Below, in pieces: positions 38,465 through 46,809 of a stretch of 64,000 nt of DNA. A program made the translations under genes and the position numbers. This DNA is from Acidobacteriota bacterium (GTDB lineage: Bacteria > Acidobacteriota > UBA6911), in assembly GCA_012719455.1 (NCBI GenBank), contig JAAYAJ010000007.1:20502-84501 (forward strand). Direction: 5' to 3'. The notes under the pieces were generated by a model. The model ran no database searches and had not been told where the DNA came from. It was given only the letters and a program-made list of their open reading frames with translations. The number at the start of each line of letters is the position of its first letter. Within the stretch, counting starts at the first letter, position 1.

Positions 38465-40396
38465 ATGAGCGGTAAAATTTCCAGGGTTGTTTTCTGTGTC
38501 CTCATCCTGCTGGGCACGGGCGGCGCCGGCGCAGTCGACCGGGCGGAAACGCCCCGGTTCGAGCGGATCGGCCCCTTCGGAGGCGACGTGCGCTCGCTGC
38601 TTGTCGACCCGGGGGAGAGTCGTATCGCCTATCTCGGCACGAGCAACGGCAAGATCTTCAAGTCTTCCGACCATGGCGGTACGTGGAAAGCGCTCTATCC
38701 GGGGATCGGCAACAGCTCCTACGTCATTGATACCCTGATCGCCCATCCGACGGAGCGAGGAAGGGTATATGCGGGAGCCTGGGATCTCCATTCCGACGGC
38801 GGGGGGCTGTTCATGAGCCGGGATCACGGCCAAAGCTGGCACGCCGTGGGGCTCCCCTCCGGCGCCGCCGCCGTGAGGGGGATGGACATCTGCCGCACTC
38901 GTCCCGAACACATGATCCTGGCCACCCTGGACGGCGTGTTCGTCAGCCGGGACGGCGGGACGGGCTGGAGACGGGTCGGGGGAAATAGCCTCAGGAAGGC
39001 GGAATCAGTCGCCATCGACCCTTATAATCCCGATCTCCTCTACGTGGGGACCTGGCGGCTGAGTTACCTCTCCACCGATGCGGGCGCAAGCTGGAAAAGG
39101 GTCGAGGCGGGAATGCCGCTCGATTCCGACGTCTTCTCCATCGCCATCAGCGGGCATGACCCTAAGATCGTCTATTCCAGCGCCTGCAGCGGGGTCTACC
39201 GCTCCGATAACCGGGCGGGGTCATGGACACGGCTGAAGGTGCTCCCTGATCGGTTCACGATCAGGGCCCTGGTCGTTTACCCCGACCCGGTCAACCCGTC
39301 CAGGGTCTACACCGGCACCACCGAAGGGTTGTACGTAAGCAACAACGAAGGGCGCACATGGCGCCCCCTTACGGACAAGGGGGTTACCGTCAACGCCATC
39401 CAGGTCGATCCCGTCCGTCCCGAACGAATCCTGATCGGTACGGAATACCAGGGAGTGCTCCGGAGCGAGGACGGCGGCCGGAACTGGGTGGAGTCCAACG
39501 CGGGATTCATCCACAAGCAGATCTCCTGGATCCTGCCCGACCCCAGCCACGAAGGGCGCTTTGCCATGGGGGTTCATTCGGGAAGTGGCGGGTGGTACGC
39601 GTACGAGGAGAGCGGTTCCCGGTGGAGCCATTCTCAGATCGAACCCGGGATGAGAATTCTCTCCTTCCTGATCCTGCCCCGGAACCGGGGAACACTCGTC
39701 GGCACCCCCCAGGGGATTTACCATCAGGCGCCCGGAGCGCGGGGCTGGGTCAAGCTCCAGGGATCTATCGGCAAACGCACCATCTACAGCCTGGCCGCGG
39801 ATCCCGCCAGTGCCATTCTCTATGCCGGAACCGATCAGGGCATCTACCGCGCCCCCCTGGACACTCTCAATTTCCGTATGCCGCCAGCCTACCGGTTCAG
39901 CCCGAAGGCCTGGAGCCTCGTCGCCCCGGAGACGCAGCCGGGAACGGTCTACGCCGGAACCAGCCTCGGCCTGCTCCGTTCCGAGGACCGGGGGACCACC
40001 TGGAAGGTGATTTCCATGCACGGGTTGCCCGAACGGGTCACCATCGAGAACCTCGCCCTGTCGCCCGACGGCGGGAAGCACATGTTTGCCGGGACCGCGG
40101 CGGGCCTTTTCGAATCGAGCGACGGCGGGTTTTACTGGCGGCGGGCAGGCGACGGCAGCCTGGGCATGAGCATTTCCTCCGTCGCCTTCCTCGACGCCGA
40201 CGGGAAACAGGTCCTGGCCGCGGACAAGACCGCCGGGGGCGTGTATTACTCGCGGGATGCTGGGGAGAACTGGGAGCGCATCTTTTCGCCGGAATTTGAA
40301 TCCCCCATCTATTGCCTGACCCCCGATCCACGCCACCCTGGGCGCGTTTACCTGGGAACGCGCTGGGAAGGAGTCTACCGCCTTTCACTCCCCTAG
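38465..40396 (+). CDS. Secreted BNR/sortilin-like beta-propeller protein
   Basis: Many repeats of type VYAGT..GLYVSNNEGRTWRPL / SEDGGRNWVE / SSDGGFYWRR. Confidence 0.82.
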   Translation: MSGKISRVVFCVLILLGTGGAGAVDRAETPRFERIGPFGGDVRSLLVDPGESRIAYLGTSNGKIFKSSDHGGTWKALYPGIGNSSYVIDTLIAHPTERGRVYAGAWDLHSDGGGLFMSRDHGQSWHAVGLPSGAAAVRGMDICRTRPEHMILATLDGVFVSRDGGTGWRRVGGNSLRKAESVAIDPYNPDLLYVGTWRLSYLSTDAGASWKRVEAGMPLDSDVFSIAISGHDPKIVYSSACSGVYRSDNRAGSWTRLKVLPDRFTIRALVVYPDPVNPSRVYTGTTEGLYVSNNEGRTWRPLTDKGVTVNAIQVDPVRPERILIGTEYQGVLRSEDGGRNWVESNAGFIHKQISWILPDPSHEGRFAMGVHSGSGGWYAYEESGSRWSHSQIEPGMRILSFLILPRNRGTLVGTPQGIYHQAPGARGWVKLQGSIGKRTIYSLAADPASAILYAGTDQGIYRAPLDTLNFRMPPAYRFSPKAWSLVAPETQPGTVYAGTSLGLLRSEDRGTTWKVISMHGLPERVTIENLALSPDGGKHMFAGTAAGLFESSDGGFYWRRAGDGSLGMSISSVAFLDADGKQVLAADKTAGGVYYSRDAGENWERIFSPEFESPIYCLTPDPRHPGRVYLGTRWEGVYRLSLP

Positions 40397-40410
40397 GAGG
40401 CCGGCCGGTC

Positions 40411-43137
40411 ATGAAAGGAATCCGATACGGGATTGCGATCGCAGCCATCGGATTTCTGCTGGTCCCGCTTGGACTGCCGCAGTCGAGGCGCAGCAGCCGG
40501 CGTGCGGCACCGGAGCCCCGTGCCCCTTTCCTGCTCGAGTCCATTTCGTACGAGGAGGCGGCGCCGGGGACGCGGGTGGTGCTGAAAAACGGGATGACGG
40601 TCCTGGTCCACGAAACCCGGACCGCGCAGCTGATTTCGGCGCAGGCCTACGTGGCGCGCGTCGGCGCCCTGGCCGATGACGACGCCTTGGCGGAACTGGT
40701 CGGGGCGCTGGTGTGTCGCGGGGGGACGCCGGGGAGAGCGGGGACCTTCCGGCAGCGGGTCCAGGCCCTGGGCGGCGTTTTCTCCCGGCGCACCGACCCG
40801 GAACATAACCTCCTGGAAATCACCGCCCCCGCGGAACGCTGGAGCCAGGTACTGCGACTACAAGCTGAAGCGCTGCAACGCCCCTCCTTCGATCCGGAGG
40901 TGGTGCAAAGCGAATCCCTTCTCCTTGCCGCAGAGGCGCGGGCACGGCTGGCTCCCCCGGAGGCAGCCGCGCGAGCGGCCCTTTTCGAGGAAGGATCGGG
41001 CCGACAGGCACCGTGGCGCGACGGGAAACCGGGTGACCCGGACAAAGCGCGGGCGGCCTTTACCGCGGCCTACACCCCTGCGGCCATGACCCTGGTGGTT
41101 GCCGGGGACATCCGTTCGAGCGATATCCTCAATGAAATTGTCCGTCTTTACGACATGGCCCCGGGACGGGCGATCAGAACGCCCGGTCGTCCGGCGGGGA
41201 AGCGGCCGGGTTTCCGCTATCGCTCTCTTAGGTGGGAGGGCCCACCGGCGAAGATCGTGTTCGGTTTCCGGACGCCGCCGGAGGGGGGGGGAGATTTCGC
41301 CGCCACGGAGGTTCTGGCGGCCCTGCTGGGGGGAGGGCGCAGTTCGTTGCTCGCGGTTGGTTGGGGGGAGCGCGAAGGGCTGCTGCTGAACACCCGCGCC
41401 ATGGTTGCACCCAATCAGGGCATGCTGCTTCTGGAGGCGGAAACGGACGAGGCGGACGTCGATCGCGCTGAACTGGCGGTCATGACCGAAATCGAGCGGA
41501 TCAAGGAAAGGGATCCCGAACGGGCGGAGATGGAGCGCGCGCTCGGCTGGCTGGAAGGGGCCTACTGGCGGGCGTTCGAGACGGTCGGCGGCCGGGCCGC
41601 ACTGCTTGCCCGCTGCGAGTTTTCCGGGAATTGGAAAAGGATGCGGTCCTATCCATCCGAGTGGCGCCGGGTCAAGGCGGGCGAGGTACGGCAGGCAGCC
41701 GCCCGTCACCTGCGCCTGGACAATGCCATCCTGGTGGAGTGTCTTCCGGAATCCTCCGAGCGGCGGCCGGTCACGGCCGCCGTGGTGAGAAAGACGCTGG
41801 AGGGGTTGCTGCCGGAGGCGGTGGCGGAAGCCGGTCGGAGGGGGGAGAAGGAAGTGGTCTATGCCGTAACCCTCCCGGAGGGCGGGGGGAGGTTCGAGCC
41901 GAGCGAAGTCCAATACCCACTGCGCACGGCTTCGATCCTGCGCGGCCCCGACCTGTATATCCAGGAGGACCATTCTACCCCCGTTATCGACCTGGGGCTG
42001 TTCTTCCCGGGGGGGAGAGGGACGGAAACGTCCACGAACGCCGGGATCACGGCCCTGATGCTGGAGACGATGATCCCCCCCGCCGTGCTGCGCCAGGTGG
42101 AAATCCTGGGGGGGGCGGTCGAGAGCGTGGCGGGGGATGATTTTTTCGGCTTTTTTCTCTCCGTCCCTTCCGCCAATTTCGCGGCCGCCTTCGAGCCGCT
42201 TTCGCGGGCGATCCGCAACCCTGGGTTTGTTCCGGAGACGGTCGAATGGGGAAAGCGTGTGCGGTCGGCCGAAATCGCACGGCGGAAGGACTCCCGGGAG
42301 GCCCGGACACGGGGGATTGAGGGAGTTCTTTTTCCCGATTCCCTCCACGCTCCGACCATGGACGAGGAGGCCTCGGCCCTCCCCGCGTTGACGGCCGAGG
42401 CGCTCGAACTTTGGCACCGGGAGACGGTGCGCGGACATAAGCCGATCGTAGCCGCCGTCGGGGACATGACCGGGACCGCCCTGGCCGCCCACTTCGTGAA
42501 GGATTTCAGCGGCTCCCGCATGCGGGAGGTCGGGCGCCGGGGGGAATTCGCCAAGCCCCGTGAAAAAGGGATCGCGCTCGAGGCGCGCTCGGCTCGGCCC
42601 GGGACGATGCTCCTGGTCGGGTACCCGGCGCCCCCCGAAGAAGACGAGGACCTCTACGCGCTCCGTGTGCTCGAGGGATACCTGGGGGGGATGGGGAGGC
42701 TCGGGCAGGAGCTGCGGGACCGCCTTGGGATAGCCTGGCATGCCGATTTCATCTTCCGGCCGCGCCTGCCGGGCGGGAGTGCGGTCGCCTTCGCCCTCAT
42801 GGGAGACGGGGATGGGGAGGCGGCGCGTGCGGCGATGCAGGCGGAACTGGACGCCGCCGGGCGGCGCCCGCCGGGTGCGCACGATTTGCGGGCCGCCGAG
42901 GCGGCGGCCGTGGGGATGCACCGCATCCGCCGGCAGGAGCGACGCGACAGGATAATGGAGATGGTGCGACACTTCATGGCCGGGAAGGGGATGGACGAGT
43001 ACCGGGAGTTTGAACGGAACCTCCAAGGAGTGACCGAGGAGGATTTCGCAGCGGCGGCGGCGCGGATCCTCCGTCCGGAAAAGGGGGTCGTGCTGAAGAT
43101 CCGGGGGGCCTCGGGCCCGCAGGGGGCGCGAAGATGA
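40411..43137 (+). CDS. M16 peptidase-like protein lacking HxxEH
   Basis: Two M16-like halves (VLKNGMTVLVHETRTAQLISAQAYVARVGALADDDALAELVGALVCRGG...; LGLFFPGGRGTETSTNAGITALMLETM); no HxxEH found in the reading. Confidence 0.75.
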   Translation: MKGIRYGIAIAAIGFLLVPLGLPQSRRSSRRAAPEPRAPFLLESISYEEAAPGTRVVLKNGMTVLVHETRTAQLISAQAYVARVGALADDDALAELVGALVCRGGTPGRAGTFRQRVQALGGVFSRRTDPEHNLLEITAPAERWSQVLRLQAEALQRPSFDPEVVQSESLLLAAEARARLAPPEAAARAALFEEGSGRQAPWRDGKPGDPDKARAAFTAAYTPAAMTLVVAGDIRSSDILNEIVRLYDMAPGRAIRTPGRPAGKRPGFRYRSLRWEGPPAKIVFGFRTPPEGGGDFAATEVLAALLGGGRSSLLAVGWGEREGLLLNTRAMVAPNQGMLLLEAETDEADVDRAELAVMTEIERIKERDPERAEMERALGWLEGAYWRAFETVGGRAALLARCEFSGNWKRMRSYPSEWRRVKAGEVRQAAARHLRLDNAILVECLPESSERRPVTAAVVRKTLEGLLPEAVAEAGRRGEKEVVYAVTLPEGGGRFEPSEVQYPLRTASILRGPDLYIQEDHSTPVIDLGLFFPGGRGTETSTNAGITALMLETMIPPAVLRQVEILGGAVESVAGDDFFGFFLSVPSANFAAAFEPLSRAIRNPGFVPETVEWGKRVRSAEIARRKDSREARTRGIEGVLFPDSLHAPTMDEEASALPALTAEALELWHRETVRGHKPIVAAVGDMTGTALAAHFVKDFSGSRMREVGRRGEFAKPREKGIALEARSARPGTMLLVGYPAPPEEDEDLYALRVLEGYLGGMGRLGQELRDRLGIAWHADFIFRPRLPGGSAVAFALMGDGDGEAARAAMQAELDAAGRRPPGAHDLRAAEAAAVGMHRIRRQERRDRIMEMVRHFMAGKGMDEYREFERNLQGVTEEDFAAAAARILRPEKGVVLKIRGASGPQGARR

Positions 43138-43291
43138 CAAAGGCGCCGGGGTCCCGGACGGGGCGCCGCAGCCGCGCGGCGAAGGCAGGGCTGGTCCTGG
43201 GGGAGGAATGGCTTGACGCCGCTGCGGTGTGCGCACTACTCTGGGTTTCGACATCTGCGGCTTCAGCCGCCATAAAACAAAGGGGTGCCTC

Positions 43292-44374
43292 ATGTCCATC
43301 GCCGACCGGAAGGAGGCCGCATCCGGCCCCGATCCGCAATCCATGATCACGCTGGTGGAAGCATTTCCGGATCACATCGCCGCATCCGCCCGGACTACGG
43401 CGGGTATCGACCTGCCATCGGCCGCGCGGCCCGAGGCGGTGATCGTCAGCGGGCTCGGTGGATCGGCCATCGCCGGCGACCTTGCGCTGGCCATCGCCGG
43501 CGCACAACTGGAGACTCCTATCCTGGTCAGCCGCGATTACACCCTCCCCGCATGGGTCGGCCCCCGCACCGCGGTAGTAGCCTGCAGTTATTCGGGAAAT
43601 ACCGAGGAAACGCTCAGCGCCTACGCCCAGGCCCGCCGGGCCGGGGCCCGCATCCTGTGTATCAGCTCGGGAGGGGAACTCTCCCGGCGCGCCCGGGCCG
43701 ACGGCTTCCCCCTGCTTCCGCTCCCCGGGGGATTCCCCCCGCGGGCCGCGCTGGGGCATGCGCTGATGACCCTGCTGGGGGCGCTCGAGGCGCTGCGGGT
43801 GATTCCGGCCCAGGGGGGGACGGTGGGGGAAACAGTGGAGATCCTGGAGAGAGTTAGGGACGAGTGCGGGGCCGGGGCGCCAGCGGAGACGAATCCAGCC
43901 CGGGCCCTGGCCCGCTCGCTCCACGGAAAGATCACGGCCGTCTACGGCTCGAGCGGCGTCATGGGCGCCTGCGCCTATCGCTGGCGTTCCCAGATCGAGG
44001 AGAATGCCAAGAATCTGGCGTTCCACCACCTGCTCCCGGAGATGAACCACAATGAACTGGTTGGGTGGCGTTTCCCCGAGACCGGGCTCAGGGGAATCGG
44101 AGTGGTCTTGCTGCGGGACCGCGGGGACCACCCGCAGGTGCAGCGGCGTTTCGAACTGACGCGCGGGGTCATCGCGCCCGCGGCGGGGAGTGTCGACGAG
44201 GTGTGGAGCCGCGGGGAGTCTCTCCTCTGCCGAGTCCTCTCGACCCTCTACCTGGGGGATTTCGTGAGCCTCTACCTGGCCTACCTGAACCGCGTCGATC
44301 CCACCCCCGTCAGCGTGATCGAGGACTTCAAGCGGGCGCTCGCGGGCGCCCGGGGCGCCTCGGCGGAGGAGTAG
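43292..44374 (+). CDS. Bifunctional phosphoglucose/phosphomannose isomerase-like
   Basis: From MSIADRKEAAS; SGLGGSAIAGDLA SIS domain; CSYSGNTEETLSAY; WRSQIEENAKNLAFHHLLPEMNHNELVGW. Confidence 0.88.
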   Translation: MSIADRKEAASGPDPQSMITLVEAFPDHIAASARTTAGIDLPSAARPEAVIVSGLGGSAIAGDLALAIAGAQLETPILVSRDYTLPAWVGPRTAVVACSYSGNTEETLSAYAQARRAGARILCISSGGELSRRARADGFPLLPLPGGFPPRAALGHALMTLLGALEALRVIPAQGGTVGETVEILERVRDECGAGAPAETNPARALARSLHGKITAVYGSSGVMGACAYRWRSQIEENAKNLAFHHLLPEMNHNELVGWRFPETGLRGIGVVLLRDRGDHPQVQRRFELTRGVIAPAAGSVDEVWSRGESLLCRVLSTLYLGDFVSLYLAYLNRVDPTPVSVIEDFKRALAGARGASAEE

Positions 44375-44382
44375 CGGAGCTT

Positions 44383-45285
44383 ATGGAAAAGCTGTCGGGA
44401 AGAGGGTGGATGACATTGGTGGTCTCCCTCTGCATGGCCGGGTTCGCCCTCGCAGCGGCGGCACCCACGCCGAGCCGGACCTTCGCCTACGTGGATGCCG
44501 ACACCCTCATCACGGCCGAGGTGGCGGGAGAACGTTCCTTCGTGGTCAATGTCATCAACCTGTCGGAATTCGTCATCGTCGTTCAGCCGAGCGAGTTCAT
44601 CTACCGCGCGGGATCGGGCGCCTTTTACATCGGCCAGGTCTACGAATCGGATCCGGTCGACCCCGGCGGGGAAGGCGAATGCTTCACCGCGTCTTTTCTG
44701 CTCCAGGGGCACAGCTATGTCGGGCTGACCGTCATCGGGGCTTTCCGCGAGCTGGACTCCATCAGCGAACTGAGCGTGCGAGTCGGCTCGCGACGGTACT
44801 TCCTCCAACCCCTGGCGCAGAGCGCTTTCGATCAACTGGCGCTGCAGATCGGCGAGCTCGACCTCGAGAGCGTCGATCCGGGGGGGATGCTCGGAAAAGC
44901 CGGGATCCGTTTCATGGGGCGCCTGGAGCGTACGGACGGCACCCCGGCGTGGGACCGCGACTGGGAGGGGCTCTTGACGGAGGACGGGACCAACCCGCCC
45001 AAGATCATCGCGCGGCCGGAGATCCCTCCCACGACCCAGGCGCGCAAGGCGAAGACCTGGGGGAAGGTGAAACTCTCCGGCGTCATCACCAAAAACGGGG
45101 GGATCCAGGGGCTGAAGGTGGTGAGAGGCCTGGGACGGGGCCTGGACGAGCGGGCTCTGGAGGGGGTGAAGAACAGCTGGGTCTTCCTCCCGGCGACGAA
45201 GAACGGGGAAGTGGTCGAGACGATGATCGGCATCGAGGTGGAGTTCAGGGATCCTGAAAGGGAGAGAAAGGCGCCGGCGGAATGA
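44383..45285 (+). CDS. Secreted protein with C-terminal TonB_C-like domain
   Basis: Signal peptide MEKLSGRGWMTLVVSLCMAGFALAAAAP; C-terminus VKLSGVITKNGGIQGLKVVRGLGRGLDERALEGVKNSWVFLPATKNGEVVETMIGIEVEF. Confidence 0.7.
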   Translation: MEKLSGRGWMTLVVSLCMAGFALAAAAPTPSRTFAYVDADTLITAEVAGERSFVVNVINLSEFVIVVQPSEFIYRAGSGAFYIGQVYESDPVDPGGEGECFTASFLLQGHSYVGLTVIGAFRELDSISELSVRVGSRRYFLQPLAQSAFDQLALQIGELDLESVDPGGMLGKAGIRFMGRLERTDGTPAWDRDWEGLLTEDGTNPPKIIARPEIPPTTQARKAKTWGKVKLSGVITKNGGIQGLKVVRGLGRGLDERALEGVKNSWVFLPATKNGEVVETMIGIEVEFRDPERERKAPAE

Positions 45286-45707
45286 GTTCCTGCATTTTTC
45301 ACGACACCGGCGCGGCACGGCGCGACCTCCGGATCTTCGAAATCGTTGAGAGCGCCCTGGCCCGGCGGGAGCGCGTGCTGATCTACGCGGACGGCGAGGA
45401 GCGGGCGCAGGATATCGACCGCATGCTCTGGGTACTCAAGCAGGAATCATTCCTGCCCCACCGGGTAGTGAGGGAAGGGGATAGGGACACCGATACACCG
45501 GTGGCGATCGTGACGGGCGAGCGCAATCCGGGGCAGGCGGACATTCTCGTGGCCGACGGCCACTGTGCCCTGGATTTCGCGGTTCGGTTCCGGGTCATTC
45601 ATGAATTCGTGACCCGCAGCTCACCGCAGATGCACCAAGCCTGCCGGGAACGCTACCGTGCGTACCGTTCCCGGCAGGTCGCGCTGCAGCATGTCAGGGA
45701 GGATTGA
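45282..45707 (+). CDS. holC: DNA polymerase III chi subunit-like protein
   Basis: CIFHDTGAARRDLRIFEIVESALARRERVLIYADGEERAQDIDRMLWVLKQESFLPHRV resembles HolC; short and divergent. Confidence 0.6.
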   Translation: MSSCIFHDTGAARRDLRIFEIVESALARRERVLIYADGEERAQDIDRMLWVLKQESFLPHRVVREGDRDTDTPVAIVTGERNPGQADILVADGHCALDFAVRFRVIHEFVTRSSPQMHQACRERYRAYRSRQVALQHVRED

Positions 45708-45711
45708 ACCA

Positions 45712-46692
45712 TCAGCGCCGGATGCGGAAACGGGAATTGCGCTTAGGCGAGGCGCTTGCCTGCGGCGCATATCCCAGTCCGATGGCGTCCAGGTAGCGCC
45801 CCGCCCGGCCCGTGAACCCAACCACCCGGTTTCCGCCCGGCACCTCGATCCGGAATGACTGGCGTCCGCCGCTTCCCCCGTAGGAGGGGAACGAACGGCG
45901 GTTGGTATGGATGACGATGGAATCGACGTAGTCACCCACCCTGCCGGAAATACCCGTGACGAATTCGTCCTCGGCCAGTTCGAGCACATTCAGTTTCCCG
46001 CCGCCGCCGCCGTAGACCGGTCCTTCGTAGAGCGAGCCCCCGGGCAGGGCGTAGACGGCCTGGATGGAGTCGACGTATCGTTGCGCCCGGATGCGGATCT
46101 GCGCGATGCGCGCACCCTGGGGGATCTGCCGGTCGGCAAACTCCGATCCCCCCGTCCCCCCGGCCGTCTTCGTGAACGCCAGGGGGGCCGTCATCCGCGG
46201 GACGTGGGCCAGTCCCACCGCGTCCAGGTAGCGCCCCGCCCGGCCGGTGAAACCTATCGCCTGGTTGTCGGCGGGGACCTCGACCCGGTAATCCCGCTTC
46301 CCGCCCGATCCTCCCAGCAGGGGCGAGGTCCGCTTGCTGGTTTGGATCTGGATGGAGTCGATGTAGTCCCCGTAGCGCCCGGAGAGGGCCAGGATGGCCT
46401 CATCGGAATCAAGGCGGAACACGCTCAGGGTACCCCCTGAGCCACCGTGGCGCGGACCAGCCACCACCCGCCCGTCCGGCAGCGCGTACTGCATCTGGAC
46501 GGCGTCGATGTACCTCCCGCTGTACACGTGCACCTCCAGGACCCGGGCTCCCTGCGGGACGTCGAGGTCGGAAAACGGTGTGCCGCCGCTGCCGCCGGCC
46601 GTCGCCGTAACCCCCACGGTCTGGGCCCGGGCCGGGAGGATGAGCAGCGCCGCCGCAAGCACCATCACGATCAAACCGAGCATTTTACGCAT
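45712..46692 (-). CDS. Secreted protein with two tandem jacalin-like lectin domains
   Basis: Two related units with GGSGG(T/K) turns, GRYGDYIDSIQIQT / GRVGDYVDSIVIHT, and GFTGRAGRYLDAVGLAHVPR / GFTGRAGRYLDAIGLGYAPQ. Confidence 0.78.
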   Translation of the reverse strand: MRKMLGLIVMVLAAALLILPARAQTVGVTATAGGSGGTPFSDLDVPQGARVLEVHVYSGRYIDAVQMQYALPDGRVVAGPRHGGSGGTLSVFRLDSDEAILALSGRYGDYIDSIQIQTSKRTSPLLGGSGGKRDYRVEVPADNQAIGFTGRAGRYLDAVGLAHVPRMTAPLAFTKTAGGTGGSEFADRQIPQGARIAQIRIRAQRYVDSIQAVYALPGGSLYEGPVYGGGGGKLNVLELAEDEFVTGISGRVGDYVDSIVIHTNRRSFPSYGGSGGRQSFRIEVPGGNRVVGFTGRAGRYLDAIGLGYAPQASASPKRNSRFRIRR

Positions 46693-46809
46693 GATCCCTC
46701 CTCTTTTCCGGCAGCCGGTGAACCGGACCCGCCGCAGGCTCCGACCAAATCATAAGTCATCCAATCGGTGCGATGAAGCTCAAAAAGGACCCGGATCGGA
46801 CCCGGAGCC

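Noticed and set aside
36713-38911. 732-aa minus-strand ORF
   Set aside because: Antisense to the OmpA-like gene; His/Gly/Val-rich shadow translation.
40858-43350. 830-aa minus-strand ORF
   Set aside because: Antisense shadow of the M16-like gene in high-GC DNA; no recognisable domain, Arg/Pro/Gly-rich low-complexity translation.
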